DNA of 64,000 nucleotides from Bacillota bacterium (GCA_023436395.1 JAEZJJ010000004.1:1-64000), one strand, 5' to 3'. Numbered from the stretch's first letter, positions 1 through 8,580 are shown. Notes: generated by a model not told the origin, from the sequence alone. Numbers and translations: made by a program.

Positions 1-491
1 CACCATACAGAGATTCTGTTTATACACAATCAGTGCTTACCATTACTTCAAACGTCGTATATGGTAAGAAAACAGGAGCTACTCCAGATGGTCGTCAAGC
101 AGGTGTACCATTCTCACCAGGAGCTAACCCAATGAACGGTAGAGAAACAAAAGGTGTTCTTGCAGCCTGTGCTTCAGTAGCAAAATTACCATTTGAACAT
201 GCAAATGATGGTATCTCATACACGTTCTCATTAGTACCATCAACACTTGGTAATAACGAACAAGACAGAATTAGAAACATGGTAGGTATCTTAGATGGCT
301 ACTTTGGCCAAACAGGTCAACACATCAACGTAAACGTTCTTAATAAAGAAGTATTACTTGATGCAATGGATCATCCAGAAAAATACCCACAACTTACAAT
401 TCGTGTATCAGGATACGCAGTAAACTTCATTAAGCTTACAAAAGAACAACAATTAGATGTTATCAGCCGAACTTTCCATGAAAGAATGTAA
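1..491 (+). CDS. pflB: Pyruvate formate-lyase, C-terminal part (5' end outside window)
   Basis: Converts pyruvate and CoA to acetyl-CoA and formate by glycyl-radical chemistry in the cytoplasm. Only the last 162 residues are in the window; the reading frame is open from base 3. The C-terminal glycyl-radical loop is complete: the motif RVSGYAV has its radical glycine at codon 411-413, and the protein ends in the family-typical FHERM. The segments SNVVYGKKTGATPDGR and GHINVNVLN-like HINVNVLN also match PFL rather than other glycyl-radical enzymes. A strong terminator follows directly. The activating enzyme gene pflA is not downstream, so it must lie elsewhere. By eye the codons look like those of a highly expressed gene. 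Confidence 0.96.
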   Translation, partial: PYRDSVYTQSVLTITSNVVYGKKTGATPDGRQAGVPFSPGANPMNGRETKGVLAACASVAKLPFEHANDGISYTFSLVPSTLGNNEQDRIRNMVGILDGYFGQTGQHINVNVLNKEVLLDAMDHPEKYPQLTIRVSGYAVNFIKLTKEQQLDVISRTFHERM

Positions 492-543
492 GTATAGGAT
501 GAAAAAGTAAAGGTATTTTAGATATTAATTAATCTCCCCAATG

Positions 544-580
544 AAAAACGCAAGTTCTAAAACTAGGAACTTGCGTTTTT
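544..580 (+). terminator. Intrinsic terminator after pflB
   Basis: A perfect 14-bp stem (544-557 with 567-580) has a 9-nt loop, and its right arm ends in a run of five T. It closes the pflB transcript. Confidence 0.9.
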
Positions 581-668
581 GGTATTAATAAAGTTATTTC
601 TACCCAGGATAGTTTAGTCAATAAGATACATAATAGGTTTATAGCATAACATAAAATGAGGTGAAGAA

Positions 669-1658
669 ATGTGTACAGCATTAAGTATAAAATCTGATGA
701 AGGAAAGTATTTTTTTGGAAGGAATATGGATTTAGCTTACACTTTTAAACAATCTGTCATAATCATTCCTAAGAATTATCAATATCAAGATAAAGTAACG
801 GGCAATAAGGTGACAAATAAGCGTGCTATTATTGGCATGGGGACAGTAATCAATGACCATCCTACCATGGCTGATGCCATGAATGAGAAAGGATTGGCAT
901 GTGCAGGATTAAATTTTGCAAGATATGCATATTTTGAAAAGAGACCAGTGGAAGGAAAGATTAATATTGCCCCCTATGATTTTATACAATGGGTATTATC
1001 TAATCATGAGACTGTAGCAGAGGTAAAACAAAGTATTAAAGAGATAGAATTAGTAGATGTACCTTTAGATGATCAAATACCTGTTCCTACACTTCACTGG
1101 ATGATTACAGATAAGACAGGGGCATCAATAGTAGTTGAGAAAACTAAAGAGAAGTTTACAGTGTATGAGAACCCTGTAGGTGTTATGACTAATGATCCAA
1201 CCTTTGATTGGCATTTAACAAATCTTAATGAATATATGTATCTCACACCTAATCAACCAGCACCAATTAAATGGAGTAATCAAGAATTAAGAGATTTAGG
1301 AATTGGAGCTGGAACTCTAGGGATGCCAGGAGATTTTGCTTCAGTTTCAAGATTTATAAGAATTGCATATATGAGAGCTCATAAAACGGCTATGGAAAGT
1401 GATAGACAAGCTATCACACAGTTTTTTCATATGTTAGACTATGTAAAAATGGTGAAAGGTGGCGTGATTACAGCAGAAGGCTTTGAAGATTTAACCTTGT
1501 ATGCTTCTTGTATGGATCAAGAAAATGGCATTTATTATTATAAAACCTATGGTAACAATAGAATTAATGCAATAGATATGAATAAAGAACAACTAGAAGA
1601 AAATAAGTTAAAGATATTTGAGTATTTAGATGAGCAGGATATTAATTATCAGAATTAG
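669..1658 (+). CDS. bsh: Bile salt hydrolase (choloylglycine hydrolase, Ntn family)
   Basis: Predicted cytoplasmic N-terminal-nucleophile amidase that cleaves glycine- or taurine-conjugated bile salts. At 329 aa it has the length I recall for the Clostridium perfringens enzyme CBAH-1. After removal of Met1 the nucleophile would be Cys2. All residues of the canonical BSH active site fall at the expected numbers: Cys2, Arg18, Asp21, Asn82, Asn175 and Arg228. Asn82 favours bile salt hydrolase over penicillin V acylase, which usually has Tyr there, but substrate choice is inferred and not proven. The start follows a GAGGTGA ribosome site. It is a single-gene unit behind the pflB terminator. It suggests a gut or gut-like habitat. 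Confidence 0.9.
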   Translation: MCTALSIKSDEGKYFFGRNMDLAYTFKQSVIIIPKNYQYQDKVTGNKVTNKRAIIGMGTVINDHPTMADAMNEKGLACAGLNFARYAYFEKRPVEGKINIAPYDFIQWVLSNHETVAEVKQSIKEIELVDVPLDDQIPVPTLHWMITDKTGASIVVEKTKEKFTVYENPVGVMTNDPTFDWHLTNLNEYMYLTPNQPAPIKWSNQELRDLGIGAGTLGMPGDFASVSRFIRIAYMRAHKTAMESDRQAITQFFHMLDYVKMVKGGVITAEGFEDLTLYASCMDQENGIYYYKTYGNNRINAIDMNKEQLEENKLKIFEYLDEQDINYQN

Positions 1659-1830
1659 CCTTTATAAAAACTCTCTTTTTAGTAACTATGTCTATTTTAA
1701 GTGGAAACCTTTCTATGTCTTGAAAAGAGTTAACTTGTATAGTAATAGAAGATAAGGAAGCGTTGCCAAATAGGTTAAAAGATGATAGTGTAAATGAAAT
1801 AGGAACAATATACAATCACAAGGAGAGAGT

Positions 1831-3318
1831 ATGCTTAGAGCAATTTATGAAGATATACAGCGTGGACAAGAAATTAGAAAGAATCTTATTGAGTTAAAGA
1901 AGCTTTTAAAAGAAGAAAGTAATTGTATGGCATTTATTTACTATTTAGCAGGAGATTACAAACTCTTTTATGAACTATTAGAGAATGAAGATGCTAAAGT
2001 ACGTAAAAATATGGCGCTCATTATGGGAGAATTAGGCGATCAATCCTTTATGAAGGCATTATATAAAGCCTACCAAACAGAGGATAAGCTTTTTGTAAAA
2101 GCTGATTATTTAACAGCTCTTAGTAAATTAGATTATCGGGAGTTATTAGAGGATTTAAAAGAACGCCTTACAGAACTAACAACTTGTAGCTTTGAAGAAA
2201 CTAGCATGAAGCATATTAATGAAGAAATTAAACTGTTAACTCGTATGATTTTAGATATAGAAGGAACCAATACACATAAATTCATTGGTTATAATGAACT
2301 TTCTGATCTTATTTTATTAACTAATAGGGATCATCAAGAGGTAACCGCTCAGCAGATTAGTGAAGGCATTAAAAAAGTATTTAATGCAGGGGTTATGGTG
2401 AGGACTAATAATCTACATGAAATATTAAAGATCAGAACGTATTCTGAGTTATTATTTCGTATTAAAAGTATAGCAGAAGTAGAAATGGAACCAGAAAAAG
2501 CTGCTGAAGCCATTTATAAAGGTGGTTTATTAGAATTCTTAACAAAAAGACATAAGGGAGAAATACCTTATTATTTTAGATTAGAAATCAAGACAAAAAT
2601 GCCTTTAGATAAGAAAAGTACTTTTGCTAAAAAGATGGCATTTGCTTTAGAAAGTATTTCTAATAGGGCTTTAATTAATTCTACTTCTAATTATGAAGTA
2701 GAAATTCGATTAGTAGAAAATAAAGAAGGTAAATTCAATGTGCTTCTTAAACTCTACACCATTAAAGATGAACGCTTTGATTATCGTAAACATGCAGTAG
2801 CAGCAAGTATTCAACCAGTAACAGCAGCATTAGTAGCTAGGCTTGCCAAACCCTACTTGAAAGAAGATGGGCAGGTATTAGATCCATTTTGTGGTGTAGG
2901 AACGATGCTGATTGAGCGCAATAAGTTAGTGCCAGCAAATCCTATGTATGGGATTGATACCTTTGGTGAAGCTATTGACAAAGCTATTTTAAATGCAAAA
3001 AGAGCAGAGTGTCAGATTAATTTTATTAACCGTAACTTCTTTGATTTTACCCATAATTATTTGTTTGATGAAATTTTTACTAATATGCCAACCCGTGGTG
3101 GAAGAAAGACTGAAGAAGAAATGGTTATGCTATATAAGCAGTTCTTTAATAAGGCGTTAAAGGTATTAAAAGATGAAGCGGAAATTGTGATGTACACAAG
3201 AGATAAACATTTAGTACTTGAAGAGGTCCTTTGCAGAAACGAATATAAGGTACTGCAGGAGTATGTTATTTCTAAAAAAGAAGATGCTTATCTTTATATT
3301 ATAGAAGTCAAACAATAG
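1831..3318 (+). CDS. HEAT-like repeat / SAM-dependent methyltransferase fusion
   Basis: 495 aa. The N-terminal third is helical with HEAT-like repeats (for example around residues 55-100). The C-terminal third is a class I S-adenosylmethionine methyltransferase of the RNA/DNA N-methylase (UPF0020/Trm-like) type. Motif I reads LDPFCGVGTM near residue 350, followed by an acidic YGID strand end. Motif IV, usually N/D-PP-Y/F, reads NMPTRGG near residue 416, so the first proline is replaced. Probably a cytoplasmic RNA or protein methyltransferase; the substrate is unknown. The start has a GGAGAG site, and the gene is a single-gene unit closed by a terminator. Confidence 0.7.
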   Translation: MLRAIYEDIQRGQEIRKNLIELKKLLKEESNCMAFIYYLAGDYKLFYELLENEDAKVRKNMALIMGELGDQSFMKALYKAYQTEDKLFVKADYLTALSKLDYRELLEDLKERLTELTTCSFEETSMKHINEEIKLLTRMILDIEGTNTHKFIGYNELSDLILLTNRDHQEVTAQQISEGIKKVFNAGVMVRTNNLHEILKIRTYSELLFRIKSIAEVEMEPEKAAEAIYKGGLLEFLTKRHKGEIPYYFRLEIKTKMPLDKKSTFAKKMAFALESISNRALINSTSNYEVEIRLVENKEGKFNVLLKLYTIKDERFDYRKHAVAASIQPVTAALVARLAKPYLKEDGQVLDPFCGVGTMLIERNKLVPANPMYGIDTFGEAIDKAILNAKRAECQINFINRNFFDFTHNYLFDEIFTNMPTRGGRKTEEEMVMLYKQFFNKALKVLKDEAEIVMYTRDKHLVLEEVLCRNEYKVLQEYVISKKEDAYLYIIEVKQ

Positions 3319-3325
3319 AAGAGCT

Positions 3326-3369
3326 AAAAATAAGGTGCTTATTACATTTGTAATAGTCACCTTATTTTT
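3326..3369 (+). terminator. Intrinsic terminator after the methyltransferase gene
   Basis: A perfect 12-bp stem (3326-3337 with 3358-3369) ends in a T-run. The loop of 20 nt has a small internal ATTAC/GTAAT pairing. Confidence 0.85.
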
Positions 3370-3421
3370 GTGATAAGATTTGCAACTTAGGTGTAAAAAA
3401 TAACAGGATAGAAGTAATAAG

Positions 3422-3450
3422 TTGAAAATAATAATTATTCAGAATAAGAT
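3422..3450 (+). promoter_or_regulatory. Putative sigma-A promoter of the LytTR operon
   Basis: TTGAAA (3422-3427), 17-bp spacer, TAAGAT (3445-3450). The start codon is 48 bp downstream. Confidence 0.45.
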
Positions 3451-3497
3451 AAACAAAAGAGATTGGAAGCATTTAGTGAGTTTTAGGAGGAGGATAT

Positions 3498-3938
3498 GTG
3501 AAAATTTATATTGATATGCAGATAGAACAGGAAGAAACAGAAGTTATTATTCGCTGTAAACAAGAAAATAGTGAAGTAATGCGTCTTAAGGAGATTCTGG
3601 AATTATTTGATAAGAAGATTAAAGTAATAAAAGACGGGCAAATCTATATTTTGAATGTTATTGAAATATTATATATTGAAGCTGTGGATAAACGTACTTT
3701 TTTATATACTGATGTAGATATTTATGAAAGTAGTTTTAAACTTTATGAGTTAGAGCAGATGTTAGAAGAAAATGGTTTCTTTAGAGCTGGTAAATCTAGT
3801 ATTATTAACTTTTCTCATGTGAAAAAGATTAGGCCAGACTTTGGAGGAAGACTAGAAGTGACTATGAGTAATGGGGAAAAGGTAAATGTATCAAGGCAGT
3901 ATGCAGTGAGTATTAAGGAAAGGTTGGAAAAATTATAA
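3498..3938 (+). CDS. LytTR-family DNA-binding regulator
   Basis: 146 aa. A short N-terminal part is followed by a LytTR domain (about residues 40-146), typified by the stretch ILYIEAVDKRTFLY and the helix around FFRAGKSSIINFSHV. There is no receiver domain, so it is a one-component LytTR regulator. It starts with GTG at an optimal distance from AGGAGG (an ATG two bases upstream is in another frame). The stop overlaps the next start by one base (TAATG). Such LytTR-DUF3021 pairs are common in Firmicutes; the membrane partner is thought to control the regulator, which in turn acts on the nearby ABC exporter genes. That role is inferred here from context. Confidence 0.87.
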   Translation: MKIYIDMQIEQEETEVIIRCKQENSEVMRLKEILELFDKKIKVIKDGQIYILNVIEILYIEAVDKRTFLYTDVDIYESSFKLYELEQMLEENGFFRAGKSSIINFSHVKKIRPDFGGRLEVTMSNGEKVNVSRQYAVSIKERLEKL

Positions 3939-4423
3939 TGAAGAAGCAGGGGATGGTAAGGGAATTTTATGATCATGTAGCAAGGAACTTTACTTTAGCA
4001 AGCATAGTAATCAGTATTGTAGGTATCTCTTATAAAGATGAAACATTTGGCTTTTCAAGGTTATTTGGAAGAGGGGGATTAACTTATGAGGGAATCTTTC
4101 AAATTATGATATTAGCGATTACATACGCTCTGTTGCAAACAGTATTTTTTTCAAAGTTTTTTATAAAAGAAATAAGTCATGCAAAAAGAATGATTGGGTT
4201 TACAACTAGTGCTTTTGGAAGTTCAACAATTTTAGTGATTTTATGGGGATGGTTTCCAATAGACAGCAGTCTGGCATGGATTGGATTTATATTATCCTAT
4301 AGCATAAGTTTGTTGCTAAGTATTTTGGTTTTTGGTGCCGTATTTAAATCTAAGGAAAAAGAGTATGAACGATTATTAATTAAATATCAAAAAAAACAGG
4401 AGGTGAACAGAGATGATGATTAA
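3938..4423 (+). CDS. DUF3021 family membrane protein, partner of the LytTR regulator
   Basis: 161 aa with four predicted transmembrane helices (about residues 15-32, 48-68, 85-108 and 115-138) and charged cytoplasmic ends. Size, topology and position directly after a LytTR gene fit DUF3021. It overlaps the regulator gene by one base and the downstream ATPase gene by 11 bases, so the four genes 3498-5959 are translationally coupled. It is inferred to sense a membrane condition or peptide and to restrain the LytTR protein. No enzymatic motif is visible. Confidence 0.8.
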   Translation: MKKQGMVREFYDHVARNFTLASIVISIVGISYKDETFGFSRLFGRGGLTYEGIFQIMILAITYALLQTVFFSKFFIKEISHAKRMIGFTTSAFGSSTILVILWGWFPIDSSLAWIGFILSYSISLLLSILVFGAVFKSKEKEYERLLIKYQKKQEVNRDDD

Positions 4424-5258
4424 TTTAGAACATATACAAAAATGTTTTGGAGAAAAAGTCGCTCTAAACGATATTAATTTACAAGTAAAGGAAGGAGAGA
4501 TTTTAGGCTTATTAGGACCATCAGGGGCAGGAAAAACAACACTCTTGAAAATTATTACAGGCCAGCTCAAAGTAGATAGTGGAAAATCAGGGGTATTAGG
4601 AAAGGAAAGTGAGAAGCTTACGGATCAGGAATATAATCAGATGGGTATGGTATTAGATAATTGTGGTCTATACACAAGACTAAGTGTATATGAGAACCTA
4701 CTATTATTTATAAGACTATATCACTTACCTAAGGCTAGAATAGATGAAGTGCTAGAACAAGTAGGATTAAGTGAAGCGAAGAAAGTAGTGGTTCAGAAGC
4801 TTTCTAAAGGCATGATACAAAGACTTGTACTTGCAAGGGCAATACTAAATAAACCTAAGCTATTATTTTTAGATGAGCCAACTAGTGGGTTAGATCCTAC
4901 AACTGCAAAAATGATTCATGAACTCATTTTAAAGCTAAGAGCGGAAGGCGCAACCATATTCTTAACGACTCACAATATGGAAGAAGCTACTAAGATCTGT
5001 GATCAAGTAGCGTTACTTTATGAGGGAGAAATCATAGAGTATGGCTCTCCAAAAGCCATTTGTTTAAAACATAATTTGGAGAATAAGATTACTATTTCTC
5101 TTAAAAATGGGGAGTTAGTTGATATAGAATATAGCTCTAGAGCAGGAGAAGAAATTGCTAAGTATTTTGTAAAGGATGAGGTGGTGGCTATTCACTCAGC
5201 CGAACCTAATTTAGAGAATGTGTTTATTAAATTAACAGGTAAGGAGTTGGAGCTATAA
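4413..5258 (+). CDS. ABC transporter ATP-binding protein (ABC-2 exporter type)
   Basis: 281 aa cytoplasmic ATPase. Walker A is GPSGAGKTT (about residue 33), the Q-loop region follows, the signature is LSKGM rather than LSGGQ, Walker B is LLFLDEPTSGLDP, and the switch histidine lies in TTHNMEEA. A C-terminal tail of about 70 residues resembles drug and lantibiotic exporter ATPases. ATG follows GGAGGTGA with a 6-base gap. It pairs with the permease at 5258 and would power export or immunity under control of the LytTR/DUF3021 pair. The substrate is unknown. Confidence 0.9.
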   Translation: MMINLEHIQKCFGEKVALNDINLQVKEGEILGLLGPSGAGKTTLLKIITGQLKVDSGKSGVLGKESEKLTDQEYNQMGMVLDNCGLYTRLSVYENLLLFIRLYHLPKARIDEVLEQVGLSEAKKVVVQKLSKGMIQRLVLARAILNKPKLLFLDEPTSGLDPTTAKMIHELILKLRAEGATIFLTTHNMEEATKICDQVALLYEGEIIEYGSPKAICLKHNLENKITISLKNGELVDIEYSSRAGEEIAKYFVKDEVVAIHSAEPNLENVFIKLTGKELEL

Positions 5259-5959
5259 TGCAGATGGATAAGGTAAAAGCAATTTTTATAAAGCAATTTA
5301 AAGATACAATTAAAAATATGCAAGTTTTAGTGCTATACATCGTCTATCCTCTAATTGGTTTTATAATGATGTCAACTGTAGCAACAGCGGTGGGGAAGGA
5401 AAGCTTTTTTATAATGACATTTGCCTCTATGCATATGGTATTCTTACCTATTGTAGCAACAGCTTCTGTAGTTGCAGAAGAAAAAGAAAAGAATACTTTA
5501 AAGGTACTAATGTTAGCCAATGTAAAACCTATAACTTATTTATTGGGGGTAGGAAGTTTCATCTTTCTAGGAACCCATATAGGGACACTATGCTTTGCAT
5601 TCTTAGGGGGATGGAGTGGTAGTGAATTTGTAAGTTTTGTGCTGAGTATGATGCTAGGAAGTATATGTTCCATTCTAATAGGTTTTACAGTAGGGTTAAT
5701 GGCTAGAAATCAGGCGGGAGGAACAGGTTTAACAATACCTTTAGGGCTTATCCTTTCTTTTTTACCTATGTTGGCAAGTTTTAATGAAGGAATTGAAAAG
5801 ATAGCTAAAATTACTTATAGTCAACAAATAAGTTACTTATTAAATGAACCAAGTTTTGTAGGGTATACATTAGAGCGAATAAGTGTAGTAGGTGCTAATT
5901 TTATCATGGTAATGTTTATTTTCTATATTACTTATAAGAAACAATTTATTGAAGCTTAG
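5258..5959 (+). CDS. ABC-2 type permease
   Basis: 233 aa integral membrane protein with six predicted helices. The cytoplasmic segment EEKEKNTLKVLML, between helices 2 and 3, is the typical ABC-2 coupling element. The start overlaps the ATPase stop by one base. It is the last gene of the four-gene operon and is followed by a strong terminator. It likely works as a dimer with two copies of the ATPase. Substrate not deducible. Confidence 0.87.
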   Translation: MQMDKVKAIFIKQFKDTIKNMQVLVLYIVYPLIGFIMMSTVATAVGKESFFIMTFASMHMVFLPIVATASVVAEEKEKNTLKVLMLANVKPITYLLGVGSFIFLGTHIGTLCFAFLGGWSGSEFVSFVLSMMLGSICSILIGFTVGLMARNQAGGTGLTIPLGLILSFLPMLASFNEGIEKIAKITYSQQISYLLNEPSFVGYTLERISVVGANFIMVMFIFYITYKKQFIEA

Positions 5960-5979
5960 ATCCTATAAACAGAAGGATT

Positions 5980-6022
5980 AAAAAGACAAGATTGCAAAAA
6001 CCTTTTGCAATCTTGTCTTTTT
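5980..6022 (+). terminator. Intrinsic terminator of the LytTR-ABC operon
   Basis: A perfect stem of about 20 bp (5980-5999 with 6003-6022) has a 3-base loop and a T-rich right end. Confidence 0.92.
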
Positions 6023-6367
6023 ATGAAGTGACAGAAAAAATAGTTACTAGAAGATAACATAAATATGCTGGTACAAAGAAAACATAAAGATATATATTGG
6101 TTTTAAAATTGCAATATACATAAAATTTTAAAATATAAATATTGAAAACACGTACCTTAATAAAGGGGAATATGTAAAAGAGTAACAAATCAAAATCTTT
6201 ATTTAGAAAATTCAAATTAACTAAAAGTGGATTATAAATTGACAAATGCTATAAATGATAGTATATTTTTTATGTAAAATATTTTTTGTATCTTTGTTAA
6301 CTTTGACACAGTAGGGGATTAACACTGACAAATGTCAAAAGTTAATTGATCCAAGGAGGATAAGAAA
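6023..6367. other. Intergenic leader region of livK
   Basis: Very AT-rich, with no supported gene. It holds the livK promoter at 6239-6267. An inverted repeat lies at about 6298-6352 (TTAACTTTGACA with TGTCAAAAGTTAA, one bulged base) and would fold in the 5' untranslated region just before the ribosome site. It might be an operator or a leader hairpin. I see no known riboswitch. Confidence 0.5.
6239..6267 (+). promoter_or_regulatory. Sigma-A type promoter of livK
   Basis: TTGACA (6239-6244), 17-bp spacer, TATATT (6262-6267). The leader is about 95 nt. Confidence 0.65.
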
Positions 6368-7492
6368 ATGAAAAAAAGATTTAAGGCAAGTTTATCAATC
6401 CTAGCTGCTACTGTATGTGCAGTTAGCTTAATGGGATGTGGTAAGTCTACATCTGGTGACGTTTATAAAATTGGAGGAATTGGACCTTTAACAGGGGATG
6501 CATCTTCCTATGGTATTTCTGTTAAACAAGGAGCTCAGATTGCAATTGATGAAATTAATGGTGCTGGTGGAGTTAATGGAAAAAAATTAGAGCTTATTTT
6601 TGAGGATGATGTATGTGATGCAGAGAAGGCAATTAGTGCTTATAACAAACTGATGGACCAAGACATTACAGCACTTCTAGGAGCAGTTACATCAGGTTGT
6701 TCAATTGCAGTTTCTGATGAATCTGTAAAAGATGGTATTCTTCAAATCACACCAAGTGGTTCAGCTCAGGATTGTACTAAACAAGCAAATAGTTTTAGAA
6801 TTTGTTTTACAGACCCACTTCAAGGTCAAACAATGGCTAAATACATAGTAGATAAGGGGTATAAGAATGTAGCCGTTATCTATGATGTTGCAGATGAATA
6901 TAGTAAAGGAATCAAAGAAGCTTTTATTGCAGAAGCTAATAACCTAGGGTTAGGTATTGCAGTTGAAGAATCATTTACATCAGGCGATATTGATTTTAAA
7001 ACACAACTTACTAAAATTAAATCTAGCGGTGCAGATTGTATCTTCCTTCCAATCTACTATGCTCAAGTAGCTGCTATTTCAGAACAAGCAGCAACATTAG
7101 GTATGAGTTTACCATACTTTGGTTGTGATGGTTGGGATGGTGTTATTGACCAATTAGGTGGTGACACAAAGAATATTAATGGTGCAATCTTCCTTACACC
7201 ATTTGTAGCTACATCTGAAGATTCAAATGTTAAAAAGTTTGTAGAGGCTTATGAAAAAGCTTATAGTGCTACACCAGACCAATTTGCAGCTGATGGATAT
7301 GATGGCGTATATGCTATTAAATTAGCTATTGAGCAATGTGGAAATGATGTAACTAATGAAAATATGATAGCAGCTATGACTAAAATTGAACTTAAAGGCC
7401 TTACAGGAGACATGACTTTTACAGCAGAAGGTGAACCAAATAAATCAGCTATGGTAGCTGAAATTCAAGATGGCAAATATATTGCTAAATAA
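6368..7492 (+). CDS. livK: Branched-chain amino-acid ABC transporter, substrate-binding lipoprotein
   Basis: 374 aa periplasmic-binding-protein-like receptor anchored on the outer face of the membrane. The signal peptide ends in the lipobox LMGC with the lipidated cysteine at residue 24. The Leu/Ile/Val-binding fold follows, with the characteristic GGIGPLTGDASSYG start and the AADGYDGVYA segment near the C-terminus. It captures a branched-chain or related amino acid for the LivHMGF transporter encoded downstream. A large hairpin lies between it and livH, which would give more receptor than permease. AAGGAGG precedes the ATG. Confidence 0.93.
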   Translation: MKKRFKASLSILAATVCAVSLMGCGKSTSGDVYKIGGIGPLTGDASSYGISVKQGAQIAIDEINGAGGVNGKKLELIFEDDVCDAEKAISAYNKLMDQDITALLGAVTSGCSIAVSDESVKDGILQITPSGSAQDCTKQANSFRICFTDPLQGQTMAKYIVDKGYKNVAVIYDVADEYSKGIKEAFIAEANNLGLGIAVEESFTSGDIDFKTQLTKIKSSGADCIFLPIYYAQVAAISEQAATLGMSLPYFGCDGWDGVIDQLGGDTKNINGAIFLTPFVATSEDSNVKKFVEAYEKAYSATPDQFAADGYDGVYAIKLAIEQCGNDVTNENMIAAMTKIELKGLTGDMTFTAEGEPNKSAMVAEIQDGKYIAK

Positions 7493-7511
7493 TAGAGGCT
7501 AATCTATTTTT

Positions 7512-7577
7512 AAGGCTGCCCATAAATAGCTTGTGTAAGTCTGGTAGAAAAGCTATTTATAGGGTAGTCTTTATTTT
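7512..7577 (+). terminator. Attenuating hairpin between livK and livH
   Basis: A stem of about 21 bp (7512-7532 with 7551-7572; G-U pairs and one bulge) is followed by TATTTT. Probably a leaky terminator that lowers permease and ATPase expression relative to livK. Confidence 0.7.
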
Positions 7578-7661
7578 AGTTAGCCACCTCTTATGCGCCC
7601 AGAGGCAATCAGAGGTACTTAGGGCTGCTTGTGGAGGTATTAGAGATGATTAGCTAAAATA
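7572..7661. repeat. Long imperfect palindrome in the livK-livH gap
   Basis: Arms 7572-7600 and 7633-7661 pair over about 29 positions with several mismatches. The outer eight bases, TATTTTAG with CTAAAATA, pair perfectly. It directly abuts the terminator hairpin. It could be an alternative fold, a REP/MITE-like element or an RNA-processing site. Confidence 0.55.
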
Positions 7662-7693
7662 GAAAAGCTGAAGGAGAAAGAGGAGGAAGAGAC

Positions 7694-8569
7694 ATGGGCT
7701 TTATTGAACAGCTTATTAATGGACTTAATTTAGGAAGTATTTATGCACTTATTGCTTTAGGCTATACCATGGTTTATGGTATAGCAAAAATGTTAAATTT
7801 TGCGCATGGTGATGTTATTATGGTTGGAGCATATACGTTATCATTAATTATGGCAGGCCTTAATTTACCACCAATAGTAGCGGTTATAGTTAGTGTTATA
7901 GTGTGTTCAGTATTAGGGGTAACCATTGAAAAAATAGCCTATAAACCTCTTAGAAAATCATCCCCACTTACAGTACTTATTACAGCTATTGGTGTAAGTT
8001 ACTTTTTACAAAGTGTAGCATTATTACTCTTTGGTTCTAAGCAAAGAAAGGTTGATTCAGTTATTACCATTTCACCTATTCAAATAGGAGGTATTGAACT
8101 TACAGGAGAATCAATCATTACTTTAAGTGTAACAATCATTATTATGATTGGGCTCACTCTATTTATTAGGAAAACAAAGATTGGCAAAGCGATGCTTGCG
8201 GTTTCAGAAGATAAAGGGGCTGCTCAGCTGATGGGCATTAATGTGAACCGGACCATTTCTATTACATTTGCCATTGGTTCTGCACTAGCTGCAGTAGCTG
8301 GAGCACTTTATGTAAGTTCTTATGGATTTGTAGGACCTTATACAGGTTCACTTCCTGGTATCAAAGCCTTTGTAGCCGCCGTGCTTGGTGGAATTGGTAG
8401 CATACCAGGTGCTATGTTAGGTGGTATTTTACTAGGAATTATTGAAAGTTTATCTAAAGCATATATATCTACTAATTTAGCTGATGCGATTGTGTTTAGT
8501 GTACTCATTATTGTACTCCTAGTAAAACCTAGTGGCTTATTAGGTAAGATGAGAATGGAAAAGGTATAG
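7694..8569 (+). CDS. livH: Branched-chain amino-acid ABC transporter permease LivH
   Basis: 291 aa inner-membrane permease with about eight predicted helices. The family motif near the N-terminus, LINGLNLGSIYALIALGYTMVYG, and the segment GLGGIGSIPGA-like AVLGGIGSIPGAMLGG (about residue 230) identify LivH. It forms the channel with LivM. ATG lies shortly after AGGAGGAAGAG. livM begins 11 bases after its stop, so translation is likely coupled. Confidence 0.93.
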   Translation: MGFIEQLINGLNLGSIYALIALGYTMVYGIAKMLNFAHGDVIMVGAYTLSLIMAGLNLPPIVAVIVSVIVCSVLGVTIEKIAYKPLRKSSPLTVLITAIGVSYFLQSVALLLFGSKQRKVDSVITISPIQIGGIELTGESIITLSVTIIIMIGLTLFIRKTKIGKAMLAVSEDKGAAQLMGINVNRTISITFAIGSALAAVAGALYVSSYGFVGPYTGSLPGIKAFVAAVLGGIGSIPGAMLGGILLGIIESLSKAYISTNLADAIVFSVLIIVLLVKPSGLLGKMRMEKV

Positions 8570-8580
8570 GGGTGAGGGCT

